Source: Cyanobacteria bacterium M_surface_7_m2_037 (GTDB lineage Bacteria; Cyanobacteriota; Cyanobacteriia; PCC-6307; Cyanobiaceae). From it: a stretch of DNA of 21,961 bases. The notes under the pieces were generated by a model, which ran no database searches, was not told the origin of the DNA, and saw only the letters and a program-made list of their open reading frames with translations. The DNA lies in the NCBI GenBank assembly GCA_016882585.1, contig VGPP01000011.1, forward strand, positions 1 through 21,961, read 5' to 3'. This document shows, in pieces, positions 15,127 through 21,961 of this stretch. Numbering within the stretch: the first letter of the stretch is position 1; every line of letters begins with the position of its first letter. Made by a program: the position numbers and the translations under genes.

Positions 15127-18100
15127 ATGGCTAAGAAAGATTCTTACAGGATTGGTGCTCTCTACCCGCGCGTTGCCGACGGTTCTCCCAATCTTATCTT
15201 GTCGTCTGGCTATCAGCTTGTTTCTGATGGGTCTGATTTTGTAGTTAGGCAGAAATCTTTGCGCTCAAGCGGGCGCCTTTCTGCTGATCTCACCATCACC
15301 ACCGATCCGGTTCAGCTGCCTGGTGTCAGCCAATTTGTCAGTCAGTGGCTGAAGCCTCAGATGCTTGCCAAGGAAGATCCTAATAGTATCTTTCATCAGT
15401 ATTGGAAAGCTTTTACTGAGAATGGTTGGGGCTTCTATCCCAACAATCTCTTTATTGAGGCTGCTAGTTATCTTGGATATCGTGGATATGGCTGGGACAA
15501 AGCCAATGAAAGTACTGGATTCTGGGCAAAAACCAGCGATACTTCGAGTGAACTGTACACAGCTCTTCTTGATCTGTCCAACTATCAGCCTGAATTGGTT
15601 TGGGGTTCACCAGGATCTAATAACATCGTCAAGTCAAATCTTGATACAGAGGCGCTTCTAGCCAACCTCGACAAATTAGCCGGCACATTTAGTGGTGACG
15701 CCCCTCTATGGCTACCCTCAATGCTCTTTACATATGGCATCAAGGGTAAGGGTACTTCGTATCCTGGGCCTGTATTGATGATTCAGCCCGGCGAAAAGCT
15801 CAAACTAAACTTTGAGAACAATATTCAGATTCCTGGGCTTTCGAAGAAGCAGAATCAGGATGCCACTTTGGTTCCTAATTCATCCTACGGATTGAACGGA
15901 GGCTCTACGGCTGGTGGGATGTTTAGTACCAACTTCCACATGCATGGCGGCCATGTCAATCCGTCGGGCTTTGGAGACAACGTTGTTGCTCGCTATACAA
16001 GTGGCCAAAATTGGACCACATCGATCAGAATCCCCAGGGATCATGGCGAAGGTTCGTATTGGTATCATCCCCACTACCATCCAGCTGTTAACACGCAGCT
16101 CTATGGTGGCTTATCGGGATTCATGCAAGTTGGTGATCCTTTAAGCAAAGTCCCCTTGTTCAAGGATGTACCACGCAATCTCGCCGTTCTTAAAACAATG
16201 CAAGTGGAGGCAAACCCTGCTTCCAGTGATTATGAGTTGGCTGCCGTTAATGGCAATTTTCTTGGTTTTCATTCACTAGCTCCTAACCGATCAAGCATGT
16301 TCACCGTGAATGGTGAATATATGCCAACTGTAGATGTTGATCAGGGAGGCTGGCAAGCGCTGACGCTCACCAATCAGGATAATAACTATTATATGAATAT
16401 ATCGATTCGCCATCAGCAGTCCAATGGTGAATGGATTGATTTGCCGCTCTATATCTATGGAGAAGATGGCCACCAATATCCTCAAATCAGATCAGCCAGC
16501 CATGGTGCGCTGGGTTATGCCCAGGAGCCAGGCCAAAACGCAACGGCCTATGCCCAGTCGCAGAATCTGATCTCACTCCCTGCTGGAAAGCGAGTTGATG
16601 TGCTTTTCTACTTGCCATCGGGTGAGTCTGAGCTTGTTTCTTCTTATCGGTTCACATCTGAGAATGGCGATGAGCTATCGATTAATAACTTGCGTTTTCC
16701 TTCTAACGAGTATGTTGATCTTTCTTCAACCAATGTTTCACCTGGAAATCCACTGTCGGGTCCTGGCCCGATTGCCCGTTGGACGGTTCAAGGCGATGAG
16801 CTGAGTCCTTCACTTGAGCAGCTCAATCAAACGATCAAACGTGCTAATCGTGGCATCAAGGTCCAGACTATTACTCCCGAAACACGTGCTTCGGATTATG
16901 ACAGCCACGCCGTACCAAGTGTAAACCTCTACGCGCAAGATAAGAACGGAGTTGATCGGTGGCAGCCGATCCGCCGGCGAGAGCTTAACTATTCCGTTCT
17001 TTCACTTGTTGGACCAGCCGATGAGCGCGATATCCCAACGCAACAGGCTTTAGCTGAATCTGAAGCATCTCCAGGGAGCAAAAAATATAATACGTATACC
17101 CCAGTGCCTGGTCCCACGTGGCTAGGTTACGAAAATCCAGATTTCATCAACGACCATGTCTTTCCGAATGGTCCTCTCATTATCACTCAGCTGGGTACAT
17201 TGGAGGAATGGTCACTGAAGAACTGGAATTGGAATGGTCCTGACACAGTGAATGGGGGCTATCTGGTTGGCCATCCATTCCATATCCATGTCAATGACTA
17301 TCAGGTCAAGCAAAGCGATACTGAACTGCCGAATAAGCGAAATCTAGAGGATGTCACTATGTTAAATTCCTCTGGATATCACTATGCTGATTCAACGGGT
17401 GCTATTCAAAAACTTGATCCGCTCGTTGGCTCGTTTACAGCGATCCCAGAGGCTTTCGATTACCTCTCCCCGGATTCACCCTACAATCCAAATTCCCCTA
17501 ACTATAACGGCCCACTCTTTACGACCGGTTATACGGATACAACCATTCGCATGCTGTTCCAAGATTTTCTTGGAACGTACGTCCACCACTGTCATCTCCT
17601 TGAGCATGAAGATGCGGGGATGATGCAGGTTGTTACCGTGATCGAAAATACTGATTCCAGCTGGTTGCTGCCTGCTGAGGATCTTCGCACTACAAGCAAG
17701 GGGCTGGTGCTCAGGGAGGCTGATTCGCTAGCGAATGTGGTTCTTCGATTGGACCTCAACGAATCCAACCTGTTGAAGCGCGGTCAAGTTGGAGATCTCA
17801 GTGGTGATTTTGTGCAGGATATTATTCTCACTACTTCGGGGTCAAATCTTAGCCCCGCTAGCGTTCTGATTTACGATGGCGCCAGTCTGAAGGATCAGCA
17901 TGAATCCAAGCTGATCACGACTATTCACCCGTATCGTCAGTCGAATCTTGCTCCTTGGGCTTTTAACAGTGATTTCACTGGAGATGGGCAGCGTGAGCTC
18001 GTCACTGCTGGCTTTGTGAAAAACTCTGGTAATAGAGTTGATCTCCGTGACTTCCAAATCACTGGCTGGGAACCGCTGGGTGGAAGCGATGAGTGGAAAG

Positions 18101-19509
18101 CTACCTATGTGCATAACCCTTGGCTTGGTGTCGGTTCCCTCCCAGAAGCTCCCCTTTCGAGTTCTCTAACGAGTTTTGCTGTTGGAGACTTTAACCTTGA
18201 TAACTTTGATGATTACGCCACCGCCTATCTCTCGGATGGCAAGCTGCGTATTCGTCTTCTTGATGGTGCATCAGTATCCCTCTTTCTCCAAACTGGGATC
18301 GATGAAAATGGTTATCTGCCTAATACCGCCATTCTCTCAGATATGACGTATTCGGCGCCTGATCTGAGTGGCGTCGACTCTGTCGTTCTGACGACTGGTT
18401 TTAACTCCTATGCCCAATCACCAATTGAAAACCTCATCGTTACCACATCGTCGAAGTCTGGTCATGCCAGTGCTTTGACATTTCAGCTCAATGCAGGGCA
18501 TTTCATTGCAACGGGCACGTCCAGTCACGACACATCCTCTTCACACTCGGAGAGCGCTGGTCATCATGGCGGTTCTGGCTTGCCCTCCAGCGACGCCGTG
18601 GACAACAAGGGGCCGCTTCCTCTTCAGCTCACAGCCACTCGCCATTGGCATGGCTCGAGCACACCTGCAACCCCCACCTTCACAGGTGTTCGCGGGCAGG
18701 GCAGTTTGCTGCTCGAAGACGCTCTGATCATTGGGCAGGGTACAAGTTCGGATGGCTTCACCTATGGCAATACATCCAGCTCTGATCTCATTGACAATAC
18801 GACTCAAGATCTTTTCGTGAGCCTTGATGGGATTGATCGGGTTTCTCGAGACGATCTGACCGGCATTGTTTCCACAGACTTGGGCTCTCGCCTGGGTTCG
18901 AGGCAGCCTGATCAACGCCTGAATCTTTCCATGCTTGCCTTTCAGGCCTACACCAATCAGATGGTCACTCCCTCTGATCTTGCCGTTTTATCTGCCGGCA
19001 ATCATGGTGGCGGTTTGCCTGTGAAAGATCTCGTGAGCAGAATTCTGGACACGTACTCTTCGCAGGTCTCCGCCTACTACGGAGCTGACCTTGATCAGCT
19101 CAAAACAAACGAGATCGTTTACAAGGCCTATGCCACGCTGTACCGCCGCACTCCAACGGCAACGGAGCTGAAGCGATGGAACCGAGAGGTGAATCTCGGC
19201 TTGGACAAGACCAATCTTCCTATCGCGATTCTTCAGAACTCTTCTGGCCGTGATGAATTGCGTGTTGCACTTTTGTCTGCAGCCACTCGCTGGTCGCAAG
19301 TTCAGTGGGGGACAACCGCCGTTGTTGATGGCTCTTATGGCCAGGGATTTCAGGCCGATCGTTCGAGCTTTGATTCGTTGTCTCAGTCCCTTTTCTCTTC
19401 ACAATCGCCAGGCAGCTGGCAGTTCGCCCAGCAGCTCTTTGACCGTTATCGCGGTACCGTGATCAATGCACTCGATGGCACTCCGATTTCTGACACTGGC
19501 TTCTTCTGA
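15127..19509 (+). CDS. Giant multicopper oxidase with FG-GAP-like repeats, His-rich linker and DUF4214-like C-terminus
   Basis: A 1460-residue three-cupredoxin oxidase that should couple oxidation of a phenolic, quinol or metal substrate to four-electron reduction of O2. All four copper motifs are present: FHMHGGH (His271, His273), WYHPHYHP (His314, His316), HPFHIH (His716, His719, His721) and HHCHLLEHEDAGM (His821, Cys822, His823, His827, axial Met832). Domains: N-terminal extension (1-160), cupredoxins (about 165-840), three Asp-rich FG-GAP/VCBS-like units at about 888, 949 and 1019 (D-x-x-x-D/G-x-x-x-D), a His-rich stretch (1125-1147) and a DUF4214-like helical region (about 1325-1390), ending in Phe-Phe. 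Typical laccases have about 500 residues. No signal peptide or Tat motif is seen, so a C-terminal type I secretion signal is inferred. Start lacks a Shine-Dalgarno site. Laccase versus Mn oxidase cannot be decided. Confidence 0.9.
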   Translation: MAKKDSYRIGALYPRVADGSPNLILSSGYQLVSDGSDFVVRQKSLRSSGRLSADLTITTDPVQLPGVSQFVSQWLKPQMLAKEDPNSIFHQYWKAFTENGWGFYPNNLFIEAASYLGYRGYGWDKANESTGFWAKTSDTSSELYTALLDLSNYQPELVWGSPGSNNIVKSNLDTEALLANLDKLAGTFSGDAPLWLPSMLFTYGIKGKGTSYPGPVLMIQPGEKLKLNFENNIQIPGLSKKQNQDATLVPNSSYGLNGGSTAGGMFSTNFHMHGGHVNPSGFGDNVVARYTSGQNWTTSIRIPRDHGEGSYWYHPHYHPAVNTQLYGGLSGFMQVGDPLSKVPLFKDVPRNLAVLKTMQVEANPASSDYELAAVNGNFLGFHSLAPNRSSMFTVNGEYMPTVDVDQGGWQALTLTNQDNNYYMNISIRHQQSNGEWIDLPLYIYGEDGHQYPQIRSASHGALGYAQEPGQNATAYAQSQNLISLPAGKRVDVLFYLPSGESELVSSYRFTSENGDELSINNLRFPSNEYVDLSSTNVSPGNPLSGPGPIARWTVQGDELSPSLEQLNQTIKRANRGIKVQTITPETRASDYDSHAVPSVNLYAQDKNGVDRWQPIRRRELNYSVLSLVGPADERDIPTQQALAESEASPGSKKYNTYTPVPGPTWLGYENPDFINDHVFPNGPLIITQLGTLEEWSLKNWNWNGPDTVNGGYLVGHPFHIHVNDYQVKQSDTELPNKRNLEDVTMLNSSGYHYADSTGAIQKLDPLVGSFTAIPEAFDYLSPDSPYNPNSPNYNGPLFTTGYTDTTIRMLFQDFLGTYVHHCHLLEHEDAGMMQVVTVIENTDSSWLLPAEDLRTTSKGLVLREADSLANVVLRLDLNESNLLKRGQVGDLSGDFVQDIILTTSGSNLSPASVLIYDGASLKDQHESKLITTIHPYRQSNLAPWAFNSDFTGDGQRELVTAGFVKNSGNRVDLRDFQITGWEPLGGSDEWKATYVHNPWLGVGSLPEAPLSSSLTSFAVGDFNLDNFDDYATAYLSDGKLRIRLLDGASVSLFLQTGIDENGYLPNTAILSDMTYSAPDLSGVDSVVLTTGFNSYAQSPIENLIVTTSSKSGHASALTFQLNAGHFIATGTSSHDTSSSHSESAGHHGGSGLPSSDAVDNKGPLPLQLTATRHWHGSSTPATPTFTGVRGQGSLLLEDALIIGQGTSSDGFTYGNTSSSDLIDNTTQDLFVSLDGIDRVSRDDLTGIVSTDLGSRLGSRQPDQRLNLSMLAFQAYTNQMVTPSDLAVLSAGNHGGGLPVKDLVSRILDTYSSQVSAYYGADLDQLKTNEIVYKAYATLYRRTPTATELKRWNREVNLGLDKTNLPIAILQNSSGRDELRVALLSAATRWSQVQWGTTAVVDGSYGQGFQADRSSFDSLSQSLFSSQSPGSWQFAQQLFDRYRGTVINALDGTPISDTGFF

Positions 19510-19552
19510 AGCGCAACATGAATGGATGTTACATCTCGGATCTCCACGTTCC

Positions 19553-19566
19553 AGGCTGTCTAGCCT
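19553..19566 (+). terminator. Small hairpin after the copper oxidase, possible terminator or operator
   Basis: AGGCT at 19553-19557 pairs with AGCCT at 19562-19566 around a GTCT loop, 44 bp after the oxidase stop, followed by a few T residues (TTTGATT). The stem is short and the T-tract poor. It overlaps the motif shared with the oxidase promoter, so it may be regulatory instead. Confidence 0.25.
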
Positions 19567-19574
19567 TTGATTAG
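19559..19574 (+). promoter_or_regulatory. Second copy of motif TCTAG-N2-TTTGATTA upstream of the GMC gene
   Basis: Thirteen of 16 bases match the copy at 15097-15112 upstream of the oxidase. It ends 44 bp before the GMC start codon. No good -35 lies at the matching distance, so it is more likely a protein-binding site than a shared promoter core, if it is real. Confidence 0.3.
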
Positions 19575-19618
19575 TCGGCCTGTTTCTGGCCAAAATCTCA
19601 AACCGCCGCTTCGGATCG

Positions 19619-21169
19619 ATGCCTCAGGTTTTTGACTACATCATTGTTGGTGCCGGTAATGCTGGAGCGCCCATCGCTGCCCGTCTCAGTGAGGATTCAT
19701 CGACCCAGGTACTTTTAATCGAGGCTGGACCTCATTTCAGTTCCATCGAGGCCACGCCCAAGGATCTGCTGGATTCACGGGCTGTGTCTGTTGACACCCA
19801 TGATTGGAACTACCTGACCGACGTTATTCCGGGTCGTCAGTTCCCCTATGCACGTGGCAAGGTTTCAGGTGGTTGCTCATCTGTGAATGGTTGTATCTCG
19901 CTGCGTGGCCTTGAGCAGGATTTTCGGCAGTGGGCCAGTCTTGGAAATGATGGATGGGATTGGGAGGATATCTTGCCGCTTTACAAGCGCATAGAATCAG
20001 ATCTTGATTTTGGTTGTTCCAGTTATCACGGTAGTTCAGGGCGCATTCCTGTTGTTCGCTTCAAGCCGGAGGAATACAGCCCTGTGGTCTCCGCCTTCAA
20101 ACAGACGGCGATGGGCAACGGCTATGCATGGGTGCCCGATCACAATCATCCCGAGGGCTACGACGGCGTCGGCCCCATTCCCATGAATCGTGCGGGTGAT
20201 GGCACCCTCCGTGTTTCCAGCTCGATTGCTTACCTGCTCGATGCGCAAGGTCGACCGAATCTCACGATCAAGGATCGATCAACCGTCTCTCGGATCCTGT
20301 TCTCTGGCAAGCGGGCTGTCGGAATCGAGCTCGTGAACGATGCTGGTGTCACTGAAATGATCCATGCCGGCGAGATCATTCTCTCTTCGGGTTCCATCAA
20401 TTCCCCTGCCATCCTTCTTCGTTCTGGAGTTGGCCCGAAGGATGATCTCGATCGGCTTGGCATCGAGTGTGTCAATGATCTGCAAGGCGTTGGCAGCAAT
20501 CTGATCGATCACTCACTCGCTGTTGTTGCGGCCTATCCGAATTCAGGCATCGTTAACGAAACTGATGACGATGTTCAGATGGTGATTCACTACACGGCTC
20601 CTGGTAGTGCTTTTAAGAATGATATGCAGATCTATTGTCTCGGCAAGCTCGGGGCAGAACGTTTCCCTGGTGCGGATCCAACACGCGGTCTGATGTTCGG
20701 GACCGGGATTGTGATCAACCGACCGCAGTCTCGAGGTCGTGTCAGTTTGGACAGTGCTGATCCGTCGCGGCAACCTCGCATCGACCATCGATTGAACTCG
20801 CATGCCGAGGATATGCGCAAGATGGTTGATGGTGTTCGAAGGGGTTATGCCTTGTTGACATCGGGGGAATTGAGCAAGATCTCTTCCGGTGTTGCAGTGC
20901 TCAATGAGGAGATGATCGCTGATACCCGTGCACTGGAGAATTACATCTCTGAACGTTCGGCCACGATTTGGCATGCCATCGGTACCTGCAAGATGGGTCC
21001 GGCGGGTGATAATCATGCCGTGGTTGACTCGTCTCTGAAGGTTTACGAGTGCTCAGGCCTTCGTGTGGCCGACTGCTCAATCTTCCCTGATCATGTTAGC
21101 CGCAACCCTATGCTCACTTGCTATGCGGTTGCTGAGAAGCTGGTTGACATTATTCAGTCTGGCCGCTGA
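19619..21169 (+). CDS. GMC-family FAD oxidoreductase (choline/alcohol dehydrogenase-like)
   Basis: Flavoenzyme of the glucose-methanol-choline family, oxidising a primary alcohol or sugar-type hydroxyl with FAD as acceptor. The 516 residues begin with the FAD-binding fold, IIVGAGNAGAPIAARL (8-23), then the ribose-binding Glu35 (LLIEAGP), GMC signature 1 (ARGKVSGGCSSVNG, 78-91) and signature 2 (GSINSPAILLRSGVGP, 258-273). The active-site pair is His452 in WHAIGTCKMG and Asn496 in SRNPMLT. Length is normal for bacterial choline dehydrogenase-like enzymes. No signal peptide or Tat motif, so it should be cytoplasmic. It follows the oxidase by 109 bp and precedes the ABM gene by 47 bp. Substrate is unknown; family names such as choline dehydrogenase should not be taken literally. 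Confidence 0.92.
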   Translation: MPQVFDYIIVGAGNAGAPIAARLSEDSSTQVLLIEAGPHFSSIEATPKDLLDSRAVSVDTHDWNYLTDVIPGRQFPYARGKVSGGCSSVNGCISLRGLEQDFRQWASLGNDGWDWEDILPLYKRIESDLDFGCSSYHGSSGRIPVVRFKPEEYSPVVSAFKQTAMGNGYAWVPDHNHPEGYDGVGPIPMNRAGDGTLRVSSSIAYLLDAQGRPNLTIKDRSTVSRILFSGKRAVGIELVNDAGVTEMIHAGEIILSSGSINSPAILLRSGVGPKDDLDRLGIECVNDLQGVGSNLIDHSLAVVAAYPNSGIVNETDDDVQMVIHYTAPGSAFKNDMQIYCLGKLGAERFPGADPTRGLMFGTGIVINRPQSRGRVSLDSADPSRQPRIDHRLNSHAEDMRKMVDGVRRGYALLTSGELSKISSGVAVLNEEMIADTRALENYISERSATIWHAIGTCKMGPAGDNHAVVDSSLKVYECSGLRVADCSIFPDHVSRNPMLTCYAVAEKLVDIIQSGR

Positions 21170-21216
21170 TCCTTCAGCGCTTCTCCGTCCTTCATGTTCA
21201 TCATTTCTTTTTTCAA

Positions 21217-21582
21217 ATGTCTGATTCCACCTGGGTTAGCTGGATGATCACTTGCGAATCTGATCCTTCCAGATTTGATGCTGTTTCGGCTCTTGCTGCT
21301 GAGATGTCTAACTACTTTCAGTCGAATGAGCCTTCCACAACTCACTTTGAGTGGAGTGCGACCAGTGATCGCACGCGTGTGGACATCCACGAACGCTACG
21401 CGAATTCAGCCCAGGCCCTAAGCCACATGGCAGCCTTCGGCGAACGCTTCGGATCTCGCTTCATGGACTTGCTCAAGCCCACATCAGTCGTGGTTTATGG
21501 CTTTCCAACGGCTGAGCTTCAAGCCGCTCTGGCTGGGCTGTCACCCCTGAGCACTGAAACATTTGCAGGCTTTCATCGCTGA
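21217..21582 (+). CDS. ABM-domain protein (putative quinol monooxygenase-like)
   Basis: A 121-residue protein with the dimeric ferredoxin-like ABM fold pattern: an N-terminal strand (WVSWMITCES), a helix (RFDAVSALAAEMSNYF), a central HFEWSA strand, DRTRVDIHERYANSAQALSHM, where the acidic and aromatic residues with the A-x-x-H helix are family hallmarks, and a final strand TSVVVYG. The C-terminal GLSP...FAGFHR tail occurs in a subset of ABM proteins. Members include cofactor-free monooxygenases such as YgiN and ActVA-Orf6, but many are uncharacterised. It lies 47 bp downstream of the GMC gene on the same strand and is likely co-transcribed, so it may act on the same compound. Confidence 0.75.
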   Translation: MSDSTWVSWMITCESDPSRFDAVSALAAEMSNYFQSNEPSTTHFEWSATSDRTRVDIHERYANSAQALSHMAAFGERFGSRFMDLLKPTSVVVYGFPTAELQAALAGLSPLSTETFAGFHR

Positions 21583-21586
21583 ACCT

Positions 21587-21603
21587 GTCGCTCCTTGAGC
21601 GGC
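21587..21603. terminator. Hairpin between the convergent ABM and glmU genes
   Basis: GTCGCTC pairs with GAGCGGC (one G-T wobble) around a CTT loop, filling the 23-bp gap between the two convergent stops. It could end transcription from both sides, but there is no T-tract on either strand. Confidence 0.3.
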
Positions 21604-21605
21604 GA

Positions 21606-21961
21606 TCAGTTTGGCGGCTGCCAGTTTTCCTTCACCAGCTGCTTGGCGCGGCCCAGGGCCAGCGCTCCGCTGGCCACATCTTTGGTCAGGGTGGAGCCTG
21701 CGCCCACGGTTACGTTGGCTCCCAGGGTGATCGGCGCCACCAGCACGCTGTTGGCGCCGGTTTTGCTGCCGGCGCCGATCACGGTGCGGTGCTTGTTCAC
21801 GCCGTCGTAGTTGGCGGTGATCGTGCCGGCGCCCACATTCACATCAGCGCCGAGGTCGGCATCGCCGATGTAGCTGAGGTGGTTCACCTTGCAGCCGGCC
21901 GCCAGGCTGCTCTTTTTGATCTCCACGAAATTGCCCACGCGGCAACCCTCGCCCAGCTCGG
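21606..21961 (-). CDS. glmU: Bifunctional GlmU, C-terminal part (cut by the window edge)
   Basis: C-terminal 117 or so residues of the enzyme that acetylates glucosamine-1-phosphate and makes UDP-GlcNAc for peptidoglycan and lipopolysaccharide. The sequence shows the left-handed beta-helix hexapeptide repeats of the acetyltransferase domain and its active-site region: VNHLSYIGDADLG, with the catalytic-type His, GAGTITANYDGVNKH, then GANSVLVAPITLG and the final AKQLVKENW. The frame continues to the right edge of the window, so the uridyltransferase half lies outside. Its GC-rich codon use matches the mnt-murF block and contrasts with the cluster next to it. It is convergent with the ABM gene. 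Confidence 0.95.
   Translation of the reverse strand, partial: ELGEGCRVGNFVEIKKSSLAAGCKVNHLSYIGDADLGADVNVGAGTITANYDGVNKHRTVIGAGSKTGANSVLVAPITLGANVTVGAGSTLTKDVASGALALGRAKQLVKENWQPPN

Overview
The window looks like chromosomal DNA of a picocyanobacterium of the Synechococcus/Cyanobium type. The reasons are the MntC-type manganese-binding protein, the menD-menB pair (phylloquinone for photosystem I), the DUF4336 and DUF760 proteins shared with plastids, a bacterial-type glycogen synthase, dense gene packing and high GC in the left half. The species assignment is inference.\n\nLayout. (1) 44-2606: a manganese ABC transporter operon (binding protein, ATPase, permease) joined by ATGA overlaps. (2) 2608-2814: a short remnant resembling the C-terminus of a secreted lipase. 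(3) 2839-4008: a DUF4336 protein, convergent with a reverse-strand pair, signal peptidase I and a DUF760 protein (4029-5026). (4) 5058-8389: menD, menB and an L,D-transpeptidase, with menD starting about 31 bp from the divergent lepB. (5) 8431-12067: glgA, an unknown one-pass membrane protein and murF, only a few bases apart. (6) 12154-21582: a stretch of visibly lower GC and different codon use with an MFS_4-like transporter, an OprB-type porin without an SLH domain, a 1460-residue multicopper oxidase with FG-GAP-like repeats, a His-rich linker and a DUF4214-like tail, a GMC flavin oxidoreductase and an ABM-fold protein. (7) 21606-21961: the 3' part of glmU on the reverse strand, again GC-rich.\n\nHow it works together. 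Regions 1-5 and 7 are housekeeping: manganese supply, phylloquinone, protein export, cell wall and glycogen. Region 6 reads as an accessory island between murF and glmU. A large, probably secreted copper oxidase with an outer-membrane porin, an inner-membrane transporter, a flavin alcohol/sugar dehydrogenase and a small quinol-monooxygenase-like protein suggests extracellular oxidation of a compound (phenolic, quinol, metal or sugar-derived) with uptake and further oxidation of the product. The substrate cannot be read from the sequence. The oxidase and GMC genes share an upstream motif, TCTAG-N2-TTTGATTA, and the oxidase gene has further inverted repeats, so common control is possible. This is the best candidate for an undescribed system here.
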